From positions 31,710-95,709 of the forward strand of contig NZ_SSXE01000007.1 in NCBI RefSeq assembly GCF_021699195.1: a DNA stretch of 64,000 nucleotides. The letters run 5' to 3'. Below are positions 18,858 through 28,456 of this stretch, in pieces. The notes below the pieces were generated by a model. It made no database searches. It was not told the DNA's origin and saw nothing but the letters and a program-made list of their open reading frames with translations. The position numbers were made by a program, and so were the translations under genes. Origin of the DNA: Nonomuraea sp. MG754425. GTDB taxonomy: Bacteria; Actinomycetota; Actinomycetes; Streptosporangiales; Streptosporangiaceae. Each line of letters starts with the position of its first letter. Positions within the stretch are counted from its first letter, which is position 1.

Positions 18858-19835
18858 ATGGCTCTGCCGCTGTCCATCCTTGATCTGGCGCACATTGGCG
18901 AGGGCGAGACCGCGGCGGACAGCTTCGCCGCCAGCGTGGCCCTGGCCCAGCGGGCCGAGGAGCTCGGATACCGGCGCATCTGGTACGCCGAGCACCACAA
19001 CATGGACAGCATCGCCTCCTCCGCCACCAGCGTGCTCATCGCGCACATCGCCGCCCACACCCGGACGATCCGCCTGGGAGCGGGCGGCGTCATGCTGCCG
19101 AACCACTCGCCGCTGACCATCGCCGAGCAGTTCGGCACGCTGGAGACGCTGCACCCCGGCCGCATCGACCTCGGCCTCGGTCGCGCCCCGGGCAGCGACC
19201 AGCAGACCATGCGGGCCCTGCGCCGCTCGCCCGCCTCCGCCGACCAGTTCCCGCAGGACGTGCTGGAGCTCCAGGGCTACCTGACGGGCGAGACCCGCAT
19301 CGCCGGCGTGCACGCCACACCGGGCAAGGGCACGAACGTGCCGCTCTACATCCTCGGCTCCTCCCTGTTCGGGGCCCAGCTCGCCGCCGCGTTCGGCCTG
19401 CCGTACGCGTTCGCCTCGCACTTCGCGCCCGCCGCGCTGGAGGAGGCCGTGGCCGTCTACCGGCAGGAGTTCAAGCCGTCGGCGCAGCTCGACCGGCCGC
19501 ACGTGATCGCCGGGCTGAACGTGATCGCGGCGGACACCACCGAGGAGGCGCAGGAGCAGTTCCTGGCCTCCAAGCGGCTGAGGGTGAGCCGGTTCCTCGG
19601 ACGCGGACGCACGTTCACGACCGAGGAGGCCGACATGATCCTCGACTCGCCCGCCGGGCAGCAGCTCGTGCAGATGGCCAAGTACTCGGCCGTCGGGAAC
19701 GCCGCCGAGGTGCGGGCGTACGTGGAGTGGTTCGCCGGGCACGCCGACGCCGACGAGCTGATCGTGGCGTTCTCGGCGACCGAGAGGAAGGCGTGGATGC
19801 GCTCGGCCGAACTGCTCGCCGAGGTCGCCCTCTAG
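18858..19835 (+). CDS. LLM-class flavin-dependent oxidoreductase
   Basis: The 325-residue protein belongs to the luciferase-like monooxygenase superfamily, MsnO8-like group. Landmarks are [13 protein letters not shown] at the N-terminus, [21 protein letters not shown] and [23 protein letters not shown]. It should use reduced flavin (FMN or F420) and oxygen; the substrate is unknown. It follows the cellulase gene by 75 bases with a long inverted repeat between them, so it is probably a separate unit. Confidence 0.9.
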   Translation: MALPLSILDLAHIGEGETAADSFAASVALAQRAEELGYRRIWYAEHHNMDSIASSATSVLIAHIAAHTRTIRLGAGGVMLPNHSPLTIAEQFGTLETLHPGRIDLGLGRAPGSDQQTMRALRRSPASADQFPQDVLELQGYLTGETRIAGVHATPGKGTNVPLYILGSSLFGAQLAAAFGLPYAFASHFAPAALEEAVAVYRQEFKPSAQLDRPHVIAGLNVIAADTTEEAQEQFLASKRLRVSRFLGRGRTFTTEEADMILDSPAGQQLVQMAKYSAVGNAAEVRAYVEWFAGHADADELIVAFSATERKAWMRSAELLAEVAL

Positions 19836-20263
19836 TCGGCGACGAGCCGCGAGCGGTGGCCCTCGTGCTCGCGCTGCCGCCGCACCACGTACGTGCCGGG
19901 CGCGCATCCCGAGCCCCCGTGTTCGGGATGCAGCAGGTAGACGGGTGCGGTGGCGGTGAACACGCCGATGGCCAGCCCCAGGGCGTCACGTACGTCCGCG
20001 GTCCAGCGGGCCCGGCCCGGCTCGGCGACGAGCGTGTGCGGGTTGCCCCCGGCCGCCCCGCGCAGCAGTTCCACGCCTTCGGGGGGCACGGGCCGCCACC
20101 CGGCCCTGTCCCACACGGTGACGTCCGCGATCGGCATCGGGACGACGATCAGGTCGCCCTGGGCCTGGAGGCCGTCGATGACGGGGATCCGCGCCGACCG
20201 TTCGAGGTGGTCGAGCACGGAGAGCCCGGTCCAGGTGGTGAGTTCTTCGAGCGTCATGGTCAT
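19832..20263 (-). CDS. Small protein paired with DUF6745 gene
   Basis: The 143-residue soluble protein is of unknown function. The middle has [18 protein letters not shown], and the C-terminus has Y-L-L-H-P-E-H-G-G then [11 protein letters not shown], a pattern I associate with the partner of DUF6745 genes. The ATG at 20263 has AAGGTGA five bases upstream. It follows the DUF6745 gene by 11 bases, so the two are one operon. It overlaps the convergent LLM gene by 4 bases. Confidence 0.65.
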   Translation of the reverse strand: MTMTLEELTTWTGLSVLDHLERSARIPVIDGLQAQGDLIVVPMPIADVTVWDRAGWRPVPPEGVELLRGAAGGNPHTLVAEPGRARWTADVRDALGLAIGVFTATAPVYLLHPEHGGSGCAPGTYVVRRQREHEGHRSRLVAD

Positions 20264-20274
20264 GTGAATCACCT

Positions 20275-21348
20275 TCAGGTTCTGCGGAGGAGTCTGGAGT
20301 ACTGCTCGGCGGACAGCCCGTACGTCCAGCCGGCGGCGGCGATCGGATCGGTGAGGAAGCCGGGCACGGTCAGCCCGTAGCGGCGGCGATGGCCGTCGCG
20401 CTCGACGGAGCCGTTCACCGCGAGCAGCACCCTCGTCTCCCGCCGCATGTCGTAGAGCCGCAGCTCGACGCCCGGATTGCCGGGGTCGGGCGCGGTGGCG
20501 AGCAGCCGCAGACCGGCCTGCTCGATGTAGCGGGCCCAGCCGAGGTTCTCGATCGCGCACCGCCTGACCTCGACGTTGCCCTGGTTCGCGATGCGTTCGG
20601 CGGTTGGGTCCGTGATCACCCAGTCCGGCACCGGGGTGCCGTGCCAGGAGTGCAGGGACCAGCCGTCCGCGTAACGCACGGCGGGGCCGTCGGAGCAGTG
20701 CAGCCGCCGGTCCCCCCCGTCGTCCCCTTCGGTACGCAGGGCGACGGGCCGTTCGGAGACGACGCAGACGTGCTCACCCGGCCACCACCAGTGGCACGAC
20801 ACGGCCGCGGCCGCCCACGCCTCGAACTGCCTGCGCTGCCCGTCGGTGAACACCACCCCGGCGACCTCGCGCAGGGCCTCGCAGTGGGCGATCCAGCCGC
20901 TGGACTGGGTCTCGTACCAGTGGTGCTGCCAGCTCACCCCCCAGCCGTGCGCCTGCTGGAGCACCGGGTACAGGCACTGCCGCAGGATCTGGAGCAGCGG
21001 GAAGTACACCTCCCGCCTGATGAGCTGGTCGATCGGCAGTTGCAGCCCGCGCACCTTGGACTCGATGGCATGGCGCAACTCGTTCCTGAGCGCGATGAGC
21101 CGGGGTGGCAGTGGCCATTCGGTCACCCGTTCGCCACGCTCGCGCGGCCCGAGGCCGGGCGGCGCGGTCACCAGCGCGGTGAGCGGTGAGGAGACCCAGT
21201 GGAACCGGGGCGGTGGCCGCCCGATCAGGTGGTACAGGGTGGAGATGGCCGCCTCGGCGGCCGGACGATCGGCGGGCAGCGTCGAAAGCGCTCGGCCCAG
21301 CCAGCGTTCGTGGAGCGTGGCAGCCTCCCGCTGCGCGTAGTCGCTCAC
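20275..21348 (-). CDS. DUF6745-like protein
   Basis: The 357-residue protein has the C-terminal pattern LHCSDGPAVRYADGWSLHSWHG, then VPDWVITDPTAERIANQGN and EVRRCAIENLGWARYI, as I recall for DUF6745. The N-terminal half is helical and Trp-rich. No catalytic motif is evident. The GTG at 21348 is chosen because the longer reading adds 78 basic, low-complexity residues. It may belong to the same conserved gene set as the small downstream protein; function unknown. Confidence 0.6.
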   Translation of the reverse strand: MSDYAQREAATLHERWLGRALSTLPADRPAAEAAISTLYHLIGRPPPRFHWVSSPLTALVTAPPGLGPRERGERVTEWPLPPRLIALRNELRHAIESKVRGLQLPIDQLIRREVYFPLLQILRQCLYPVLQQAHGWGVSWQHHWYETQSSGWIAHCEALREVAGVVFTDGQRRQFEAWAAAAVSCHWWWPGEHVCVVSERPVALRTEGDDGGDRRLHCSDGPAVRYADGWSLHSWHGTPVPDWVITDPTAERIANQGNVEVRRCAIENLGWARYIEQAGLRLLATAPDPGNPGVELRLYDMRRETRVLLAVNGSVERDGHRRRYGLTVPGFLTDPIAAAGWTYGLSAEQYSRLLRRT

Positions 21349-21430
21349 CGGTTGAGGGCGGTCTCGCCCTCCCTTCGCATGATCATGGCACCGATGGTGA
21401 CAGACGGCCGCCGCGTGTGTCCACCCCGAA

Positions 21431-21886
21431 TCACTCCTGCAGCGGATGCCGGAGCTGGTACGGGCCGGTGGTCTCCGAGGCCGGCGCCGGTGCCAGGCCC
21501 GCCGCCAGGAGCTGGGTGCGCAGCGTGACCACCGTACGTTCGAGTGCCCTGATCTGCGCCTGCAGGCGGCGGATCTGGTCACGCATGGCCGTGGACGAGG
21601 TCTGCTCGGTGGTCAGGTCGGCGCTCACCTGGTCGGCCTGGCTCTGCATCCGGTTGAGCTGGCGCTCCATCTGGGTGAGCGCGTCCTCGTAGATCGTCTT
21701 GGCCCGCAGGAAGGCGTCGGCGTCCACCTTGGAACGCTCCAGTTCGGCCTGCCGCTCGACCTGGAGCAGCGCGGTCTGCTGGGTCTTCCTGTTGGCGTCG
21801 GTGGCCGAACGGAAGGCCAGGTAGGCCACGCCGAGCGGGACGACGGCGATCGCCGCCTGGATGAGGATGTCAGTCAGACTCGACAT
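21431..21886 (-). CDS. Membrane-anchored coiled-coil protein
   Basis: The 151-residue protein has one N-terminal membrane segment (about 7-26) and a long heptad-rich helix (about 30-130) with periodic Leu, Met and Val, ending in a short Pro-rich tail. No family is recognised. Its start lies 17 bases inside the upstream PAS gene, suggesting translational coupling and a joint role at the membrane. Confidence 0.6.
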   Translation of the reverse strand: MSSLTDILIQAAIAVVPLGVAYLAFRSATDANRKTQQTALLQVERQAELERSKVDADAFLRAKTIYEDALTQMERQLNRMQSQADQVSADLTTEQTSSTAMRDQIRRLQAQIRALERTVVTLRTQLLAAGLAPAPASETTGPYQLRHPLQE

Positions 21887-22634
21887 CGCCGCCTCCCGTG
21901 GGCCTGATCACGCCGGTGTAGGCGATGCCGTCGTCGCTGTGCCACGCGCTGACGGTCAGCGCGATGGGGAACTCGGTGCCGTCACGTCGCAGCCCGACCA
22001 GGGGGATGATGCGGCCGGCCAGATTGGAGGAGCCGGTGGCGCGCACCCTGGACAGGCCCGCGGCGTGCAGGTGGCGCAGGCGCGGCGGCATCAGGATGGT
22101 CAGAGGTCGGCCCACCGCCTCCTCGGTACTCCACCCGAACAACGCCGCGGCCTGCGGGTTCCAAGACTGTATCGTGCCGGTGGCGTCGGCCACGATGACC
22201 GCCGCGCCGCCTGTCGCGCGATCCACCGGGACGGCCTCGGGCCAGGTCGCGATCAGCGCGATCCAGCCGCCGAACGCCAGCCAGACCGCCGCGCCCACCC
22301 AGCCGCGCGGGTTGTCGCCGGTGAAGGTGGAGAGCAGGTACACCAGGCCGTAGAGCAGGAGCAGCGCGGTGGCCATGGCGAAGGCGACGCGGTCGGAGCG
22401 CAGGAACATCTGCACCAGGCAGAGTGTGCCCGTGACGCTCCAGGCCAGCGCCCACACGCCCAGCGGCGCGATGGAGTGGAGGACCGCGTAGTGGGGGGTC
22501 GAGTGCGGCACCCCCGGAGGAAAGGCGAGAGAGGCCGCGACGGCCTGGCACACCAGGCCCACGAAGGCCAGTGAGGCGCCGCGACGGCCGATGCGGCGCA
22601 GGACGCGCGGGAGGGCTCCATTACGCACAGTCAC
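21870..22634 (-). CDS. Membrane PAS-domain protein
   Basis: The 254-residue protein has four membrane segments (about 22-42, 50-70, 80-100, 110-130) and a C-terminal PAS domain (about 140-245) with the hallmark VADATGTIQSWNPQAAALFGWS and IPLVGLRRDGTEFPI. There is no kinase, GGDEF or EAL output domain, so signalling presumably passes to the overlapping coiled-coil protein or another partner. Confidence 0.78.
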   Translation of the reverse strand: MTVRNGALPRVLRRIGRRGASLAFVGLVCQAVAASLAFPPGVPHSTPHYAVLHSIAPLGVWALAWSVTGTLCLVQMFLRSDRVAFAMATALLLLYGLVYLLSTFTGDNPRGWVGAAVWLAFGGWIALIATWPEAVPVDRATGGAAVIVADATGTIQSWNPQAAALFGWSTEEAVGRPLTILMPPRLRHLHAAGLSRVRATGSSNLAGRIIPLVGLRRDGTEFPIALTVSAWHSDDGIAYTGVIRPTGGGDVESD

Positions 22635-22758
22635 TAGATTAATGCAATTTGTTGACTATGAGGAATGGGGCCATGGCCGTTTCCACCATGCGTGCAGGCC
22701 GGATATCGCGGGACATCGGGGGGTGGACCGGCTCCGGATGGCTCGTTAGAGTGACCGC

Positions 22759-22977
22759 ATGACTACACTGGGCTACGACGTAGATGCGCTTCGTACCGCG
22801 TTTCCCAACTGGTCGTTCTTCTTCAGCGACGAGGGGGTCCTCTACGCGACCAGGCGCGGAGTCCGGCTCGAAGACTCCGAGATCCTCAAGGGGCTGCACC
22901 AGACGGTGAGCGCGAACGACGTCGAGACGGTCGTCGATCTGCTGCAGGATCAGGAGCGCGTGGCAGCGATGTCATGA
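22759..22977 (+). CDS. Small hypothetical protein
   Basis: The 72-residue protein (LRTAFPNWSFFFSDEGVLYA near the N-terminus, a helical C-terminus) is not assigned to a named family, though similar small proteins occur in actinomycetes from memory. It is convergent with fxsT, whose stop codon is 17 bases away. Confidence 0.6.
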   Translation: MTTLGYDVDALRTAFPNWSFFFSDEGVLYATRRGVRLEDSEILKGLHQTVSANDVETVVDLLQDQERVAAMS

Positions 22978-22993
22978 CGCGGTCGTCCTGGGC

Positions 22994-25516
22994 TCAGAGC
23001 ACGGGAGGGTCGAAGTCGAAGTCGAGGCGGCGACGCCGCTCCGCCACGTCCACGTCGGGGTGTCCGGGCCCGAGGACGCGCAGGTAGCGCTGGAGCGTGT
23101 CGGCCACGAGGTCGTCGGCCGTGCTCCGCTCGCCGAGCTTCGTCAGGTCGACCACCAGGTTCGCGGCCGCCGCGAGGGTCAGGGGGTGATCCTCGCCCAG
23201 CAGCAGGCGCAGGCGGGTCAGCGTGTCCTCGCCCAGCCGCCGGGCCTGCTCGTGCTCGCCCGTCTCGGCCAGGTCGCTGGCGAGGTTGATCGCGCAGGTG
23301 AGGGTGAAGTGGTGGTCGCGGGTCAGCCGGCGGTCGAGCCCTTCGAGTGCCCTGCCGTCGAGGGCGACCGCTTCCTCGGCCCGGCTGTTGACGCGTAGCA
23401 GCAGGGCGAGGTTGGTGTCGCAGCCGTACTTGAAGGGGTGGTCGGCGCCGTACATCGTCCGGAACTGGGGGGTCAGCTCTTCGATCAGCCGCAGCGCCTC
23501 GACCGTGTCGCCGGAGGCCCGTTGCGCGTTGGCCAGGCACAGGCCGGCGGCCAGGGTGTCGGGGTGGTGCATGCCGACGGTGCGCACCTGCTGCTCGTGG
23601 AGGCGCTGCGCCAGGTCCAGGGCCTCCTCGATCTTGGCGTCGCGGCGCTTGGCGATGGACAGGTCCTTGGCGACCCGCAGCGTCCAGGGGTGCTCGACGC
23701 CGAGTTGCTCGACGCCGAACTCGTAGGCGTCCTCGCCGATGTCGCACGCCTCGCGGTACTTGCCGCTCAGCCGCATGACGCGGGCCAGGCCGTTCCAGGA
23801 CGACAGCACGTTCATGCTGCTGGCCCCCGAGCCGGGCCGCCGCTGCAGGCGGAAGGTCTCCGACTGCAGGGCGAGCGCCTTGGCGTAGTCGCCGGTCAGC
23901 AGGTGGTCGAGGGCCAGGTTGTTCATGGCGCGCAGGGTGCGGCGGTGCTCGGTGCCGAAGACGGCCTCGTGCCGGGTCACCGAGTCGAGGTCGTGGTGCA
24001 GCGCCGCCGAGAAGTCGCCGCTGAAGCGCAGGTCGGCGCCGTGGCTGTTGAGCAGCAGCAGCGTCTCCTCGTGGTTGTCGCCGAGCACCTCGCGCATCCG
24101 GGCCAGCAGGTGCTGGTTCAGTTCGAACGACTCGGTGAGCTTGCCCAACTCGCGGATGATGATGGCCAGGTGCCGCTGCGCGGACAGCACGTTCTGGTCT
24201 TCGCCGCCGCTCTGCCACTGGTCGATGCACCGCTCGACCAGCATCTGCGCCGACTCGAAGTCACCGGACGAGTAGAGGTAGCGGATCATGGTCAGGGTGA
24301 AGCGCCGGATGCGGGGGTCTTCGGCGCGGTAGACCCCGGACGGGGTGAGGTGACCCAGCAGGCCGCTGAACCGGGGCCACGCCGCGGTGTCGTCGGCCTC
24401 GTACGGAGCCGCCGCGGAGGCCAGCAGGAGGTGCGCCTCGTTGCGCATGACGACCCGCTCCTCCTGCGGGAGGTCGTCGCGCAGCAGGGCCTGGACCAGC
24501 CGGTGGACCTGCAGCGTGCGGCTCGCGGAGTCGATCCTGACCAGGGCGTAGCGGCCCAGCTCGCGCAGGATGCGGCTGGTCAGGATGGGGTCGGCGAGCG
24601 TCTCGGCCAGCCGCGACCCTTCGGCGAACTCGTTGGGCAGCCGGTCGAACAGGTCGCGCGGGATCGGCTCGGGCCCGAAGAACGCGCAGCAGCGCAGCAG
24701 CTCGACCGCGACCGGCATGCGCGTGGTGAGCTGCGAGACCGACAGCGCCCACGCGGCCGACATCGACAGCGGGTAGTCGGCCGGCTTGTTGGTGCCCAGC
24801 AGCCGGGTGGTCTGCTCGTCGAGCAGCCTGAGGTAGTCCTTGACCGAGATGGTGGTCTCGACCTGCAGCGCGCCCGCCTGCTCCAGGGCCAGCGGCAGGT
24901 CGCCGAGCGCCTCGGCCAGCTCGTTCGCCTCCTGCGTGGTGATGCCGTGCGGCACCCGCTTGGTGAGGAACTCGACGCTCTCCGAGCGCGGGAAGACGTC
25001 GACCGCCAGTGTGTCGACCACGCCCTGCCAACTGTGGTTGCGCGAGGTGATCAGCACGTGGCCCGGCCCGCGGGGGGCGATCGCGTTGATCTCGTCGACC
25101 TCGTCGGCGTTGTCGAAGATGAGCAGCCACTTGGTGTACGGCACCCCGCGGCGCAACGTGTCGAGCGCGGCCTCCGCGGCCTCCTCGACGCCCGCCGAGG
25201 TGATCGGCAGCCGCAGCTCCCTGGCCAGCCCGGCCAGCGACGACTTCACCAGCATGGGCTGGTCGGCGGGGATCCACCAGACGAGCTCGTACTCGGAGCG
25301 GTAGCGGTGGGCGTACTCGATGGCGAGCTGGGTCTTGCCGACGCCGCCCAGCCCGTGCAGCGCGTGCGGGACGACCGCTGTGACGTCGGACCTGAGCCCT
25401 TCGTGCAGATTTCTCAGCAGGTCGGTCCGGCCCGTGAAGTTCATGTTCCGCTGCGGAACCCGGCCCCAGACGACGGGCAGATGCCCAGAATCCGGCGAAT
25501 AGTGCGAAATCGACAC
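22994..25516 (-). CDS. fxsT: FxSxx-COOH system STAND-TPR protein (FxsT)
   Basis: The 840-residue protein belongs to the FxSxx-COOH system tetratricopeptide family. It opens with a conserved stretch (WGRVPQRNMNFTGR, residues 17-30) followed by an NB-ARC/STAND NTPase domain with Walker A GLGGVGKT (55-62) and LLIFDNADEVDE as Walker B. A winged-helix region runs to about 430, and about ten TPR units fill the C-terminus. STAND proteins act as NTP-driven switches; the role in the FxSxx pathway is not established. The GTG at 25516 has GAGG 8 bases upstream; a longer frame adds 127 non-homologous residues. It is divergent from fxsA. Confidence 0.9.
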   Translation of the reverse strand: MSISHYSPDSGHLPVVWGRVPQRNMNFTGRTDLLRNLHEGLRSDVTAVVPHALHGLGGVGKTQLAIEYAHRYRSEYELVWWIPADQPMLVKSSLAGLARELRLPITSAGVEEAAEAALDTLRRGVPYTKWLLIFDNADEVDEINAIAPRGPGHVLITSRNHSWQGVVDTLAVDVFPRSESVEFLTKRVPHGITTQEANELAEALGDLPLALEQAGALQVETTISVKDYLRLLDEQTTRLLGTNKPADYPLSMSAAWALSVSQLTTRMPVAVELLRCCAFFGPEPIPRDLFDRLPNEFAEGSRLAETLADPILTSRILRELGRYALVRIDSASRTLQVHRLVQALLRDDLPQEERVVMRNEAHLLLASAAAPYEADDTAAWPRFSGLLGHLTPSGVYRAEDPRIRRFTLTMIRYLYSSGDFESAQMLVERCIDQWQSGGEDQNVLSAQRHLAIIIRELGKLTESFELNQHLLARMREVLGDNHEETLLLLNSHGADLRFSGDFSAALHHDLDSVTRHEAVFGTEHRRTLRAMNNLALDHLLTGDYAKALALQSETFRLQRRPGSGASSMNVLSSWNGLARVMRLSGKYREACDIGEDAYEFGVEQLGVEHPWTLRVAKDLSIAKRRDAKIEEALDLAQRLHEQQVRTVGMHHPDTLAAGLCLANAQRASGDTVEALRLIEELTPQFRTMYGADHPFKYGCDTNLALLLRVNSRAEEAVALDGRALEGLDRRLTRDHHFTLTCAINLASDLAETGEHEQARRLGEDTLTRLRLLLGEDHPLTLAAAANLVVDLTKLGERSTADDLVADTLQRYLRVLGPGHPDVDVAERRRRLDFDFDPPVL

Positions 25517-25663
25517 GATTACCGCCTCTGTATGACCCGGGTCTTTAATTGAGCTTAGACGTCCAGAGCACGCCGGTGAACCCACGGAGTGCCACTCTCG
25601 CCAGGTCTTCACAACCGTGCGAGGATGAGTCTCGCACAGTTGTCTCCCGGCCCGGAGTGAGTT

Positions 25664-25828
25664 ATGGAGAGCGTTGACGGAGAATACGGCGGCGGCCTCA
25701 TCGACGTGAGCGGCTGGAGCCTCGGCGACCTCGACGGGTTGCCCTCCTCGCCCTTGACGTCCGCCCTGCGCCGACTGGTCGAAGAGTCCGGTTCCGGGCC
25801 GGTCGCCGGTTTTCAATCCGCGCTTTGA
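25664..25828 (+). CDS. fxsA: FxSxx-COOH RiPP precursor peptide (FxsA)
   Basis: The 54-residue ORF begins ATG with GGAG 6 bases upstream and ends F-Q-S-A-L, exactly the F-x-S-x-x-COOH terminus that defines this family. A Leu/Asp-rich leader (residues 12-37, with GLPSSPLTSALRRLV) precedes a Gly/Ser-rich core. From work on triceptides, the F-x-S triad (F50-Q51-S52) is the likely site of a three-residue cyclophane made by the radical SAM enzyme downstream. It is divergent from fxsT with a 147-base shared promoter region. Confidence 0.92.
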   Translation: MESVDGEYGGGLIDVSGWSLGDLDGLPSSPLTSALRRLVEESGSGPVAGFQSAL

Positions 25829-25923
25829 ATCGTGACCGCCAGGTCTTAACCTGAACCAGCACCATTGTGTTGCGGGCGGTTTAATTCTCAGGCACAAGAT
25901 GTGTTGGTCGGGGATGGGCGCGT

Positions 25924-26802
25924 GTGAAGGATGCCGACTGGGACCGACTGGTCAGACAGTTGCGTCGGGGGGATTGCACGCCCCTTCTCGGCGCGGGCGC
26001 ATGTTACGGACGGTTACCCGCCGGAAGGGAACTCAGCCAGAAATTCGCCGCCCTCTATCAGTATCCCTTCGCCGACGCGCACAACCTGCCGCGCGTCATG
26101 CAGTACGCGGTCACGGCGAACGGCGACCCGGTCGACCTGAAGCACCAGGTCTGCTCCTACCTCCAGGAGTACGTGCCGCCTCCCGGCGTCCACCCGCCGG
26201 CCATCGACCCCCACACGGTGCTGGCCCGCTTCCCGATCGAGACCTTCCTCACCACCAACTACGACGACTTCATGGCGACCGCGCTGCTCCAGGAGAAGGA
26301 GTGCCGCAAGGACCCGGTCGTCCAGTCGCCGACCTGGTGGGACATCGAGGTGGAAGAGCCCGCGCTCGGCCTGCCGACCTTCGAGGAGCCCCTCGTCTAC
26401 CACCTGCACGGCCGCTGGGACGACCCCGGCTCGCTGGTGCTCACCGACGACGACTACCTGACGTACCTGGTGAACATGGTCGAGGCGCGCGCGGCCAACG
26501 ACCAGCCGCCCCTGCCCAGCACCGTGATCAGGGCGATGACCTCCCATCCCCTGCTCTTCGTCGGCTACAGCCTCCAGGACTGGAACTTCCGCGTCCTGTT
26601 CCACGGGCTGCTCAAGGCGATGCCGCTGATCAGGCGGCGCCGGCACATCAGTGTGCAACTGTTGCCGGATCTCGACGAGTCGGTGGCCGACGCCGCGGAG
26701 CGGGCGCGCGACTATCTCGAGAGATACCTCAACGACTGGAGCATCACCATCTTCATCGGCACCACGCAGGAGTTCTTCGAGCAACTGCGCAGCAGGATGT
26801 GA
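25924..26802 (+). CDS. SIR2-like (SIR2_2) protein
   Basis: The 292-residue protein has a SIR2-like Rossmann fold: G-A-G-A-C at 23-27 (NAD-binding loop), T-T-N-Y-D-D-F at 110-116 and Y-H-L-H-G at 159-163, with the likely catalytic His. This class of SIR2 domain is common in bacterial conflict systems, where it degrades NAD+, rather than in protein deacetylation. It sits between the FxSxx precursor and the STAND NTPase, 10 bases from the latter. NAD+ cleavage here is inference. Confidence 0.87.
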   Translation: MKDADWDRLVRQLRRGDCTPLLGAGACYGRLPAGRELSQKFAALYQYPFADAHNLPRVMQYAVTANGDPVDLKHQVCSYLQEYVPPPGVHPPAIDPHTVLARFPIETFLTTNYDDFMATALLQEKECRKDPVVQSPTWWDIEVEEPALGLPTFEEPLVYHLHGRWDDPGSLVLTDDDYLTYLVNMVEARAANDQPPLPSTVIRAMTSHPLLFVGYSLQDWNFRVLFHGLLKAMPLIRRRRHISVQLLPDLDESVADAAERARDYLERYLNDWSITIFIGTTQEFFEQLRSRM

Positions 26803-26812
26803 GGACGGCCGC

Positions 26813-28450
26813 ATGCCAGAGACGGATCCCGAGGTGCGCCCGTACGTGGGGTTGCGTCCCTACCGGCGCGAGGAGAGCGGGCTGTTCTACGGCCGCGACC
26901 GCGAGGCGCGGGAGGTCGCGACCCTCTGGCAGGCCACCGGCCTCGTCGTCGTCTACGGCGCCTCGGGCGTGGGGAAGACGTCCCTGCTGCACGCCGGGGT
27001 GCTGCCGCTGCTCGACCCCGAACGGGCCCACGTGCTGCCCGTCGCCCGCATCGGCCCGCATCTGGCCCCGTCCGACTTCGGCGGGAATCCCTATGTCGTG
27101 GCGCTGCTGTCGTCGTGGGCGGCCGAGCTCGATCCGCGCCGGCTCGCGTCGATGACGATCTCGGACTTCCTGGCCCTCCAGCCGGAGCGCACCGACCTGT
27201 ACGGCGACCCCCTGCCGACGCTCGCGGCCATCGACCAGGCGGAGGAGATCTTCCACGGCTCGCCGCTGCTGGAGAGGGAGCGCAAGGAGTTCCTCGACCA
27301 ACTCGCCAGGGCCGTACGCGAACACCCCGGCCTGCACATCCTGCTCTCGCTGCGCGAGGAGTACCTCTTCCTCGTCCTGCCCTACGAACGCCCGATCGGG
27401 CAGGGCTCGCGGACCCGCTTCCACCTGCGGGCCCTCACGCTCGGCAAGGCCGCCGAGGCCGTCAGGAAGCCGCTGCTGCACACGTACCGGACCATCACGC
27501 AGGAGGCGGCCGACCTGCTCATCGACGAGTTGCGCACCGTGAACTTCGTCAACGAGATCGGCGAGACCTCCACCATCCAGCTCGACACGGTCGAGCCCAT
27601 CCAGCTCCAGGTGGTGTGCTCCGCGCTGTGGGAGTCCCTGCCGCCGGAGGTCACGGAGATCACCGAGGACCACGCCCGCCTGTACGCCCAGGTGGAGGAG
27701 TTCCTGTTCGAGTTCTACAAGCGGACCGTCACCGAGGTCGCCCGCGAGCACCACGTGCCGGTCAACGAGATCCGTTTCTGGATGCGCAACGTGTTCATCA
27801 CCGAGCACGGCACCAGGAACGCCGTCTACGAAGGACTGCGGACCACCCAGGGCATGCCCAACGAGATCGTGCGCGCCCTGGAGGAGCGCCACCTCCTCCG
27901 CGCCGAGCAGCGGCTCGGCATCCGCTGGTACGAGCTGACCCACGACCGTCTCATCGGCCCCGTCGCCCGCTCCGACTCGCCCGAGTCGTCGCTGCGCGAG
28001 GCCCGCCTGGCGCTGGGGGAGGAGGACTGGGACAGCGCCCGCCGCCTGGCCGAGGCCGCCGTCCGGGTCGCCGACCCGGGCGAGAGCTGGGTACGCGCGG
28101 AGGCGGCGGAGATCTTCGCCGGCGTGGCCGCCGCCCGGGGCGACATCCACGCCGCGCGGCGGTACTGCGAGGAGGCGGCGGGCATCTTCGCCGAGCGGCA
28201 GCGCTTCGACGGGGTGGCCAGGGCGCTGACCACCGACGGGCTGCTGTGGCTGGCGCAGGGGGACCCGGCGCGGGCCGTCGAGCGCATCAGCGCGGCGCTC
28301 AACTGGGCCCCGAACGACCTGTCCGCGCAGGTCGCGCTGGCCCAGGCGCTGCTGCGGTCGAGCACCCCCCGGGCGGCCGACGCGGTGCTCGACGGGCTGC
28401 CGTCAGATCTCGCCCAGCAAACGTTGAAAAAGCTTCGCGACCCGACGTGA
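26813..28450 (+). CDS. STAND-type NTPase with C-terminal TPR-like repeats
   Basis: The 545-residue protein starts with PYVGLRPYRREESGLFYGRDRE, typical of nSTAND1-like proteins, followed by Walker A GASGVGKT (49-56), a winged-helix region with WYELTHDRLIGPV near 375, and TPR-like helices (about 400-530). It should act as a ligand-sensing molecular switch. It follows the SIR2-like gene by 10 bases and precedes the radical SAM gene by 6, so all are one operon. SIR2 plus STAND is a pairing seen in anti-phage systems. Confidence 0.85.
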   Translation: MPETDPEVRPYVGLRPYRREESGLFYGRDREAREVATLWQATGLVVVYGASGVGKTSLLHAGVLPLLDPERAHVLPVARIGPHLAPSDFGGNPYVVALLSSWAAELDPRRLASMTISDFLALQPERTDLYGDPLPTLAAIDQAEEIFHGSPLLERERKEFLDQLARAVREHPGLHILLSLREEYLFLVLPYERPIGQGSRTRFHLRALTLGKAAEAVRKPLLHTYRTITQEAADLLIDELRTVNFVNEIGETSTIQLDTVEPIQLQVVCSALWESLPPEVTEITEDHARLYAQVEEFLFEFYKRTVTEVAREHHVPVNEIRFWMRNVFITEHGTRNAVYEGLRTTQGMPNEIVRALEERHLLRAEQRLGIRWYELTHDRLIGPVARSDSPESSLREARLALGEEDWDSARRLAEAAVRVADPGESWVRAEAAEIFAGVAAARGDIHAARRYCEEAAGIFAERQRFDGVARALTTDGLLWLAQGDPARAVERISAALNWAPNDLSAQVALAQALLRSSTPRAADAVLDGLPSDLAQQTLKKLRDPT

Positions 28451-28456
28451 CTGATT

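Noticed and set aside
21431..21886. Phage spanin or tape-measure gene
   Set aside because: It is a membrane-anchored coiled coil, but no other phage gene is near and it overlaps a PAS membrane protein, so a chromosomal signalling partner is more likely.
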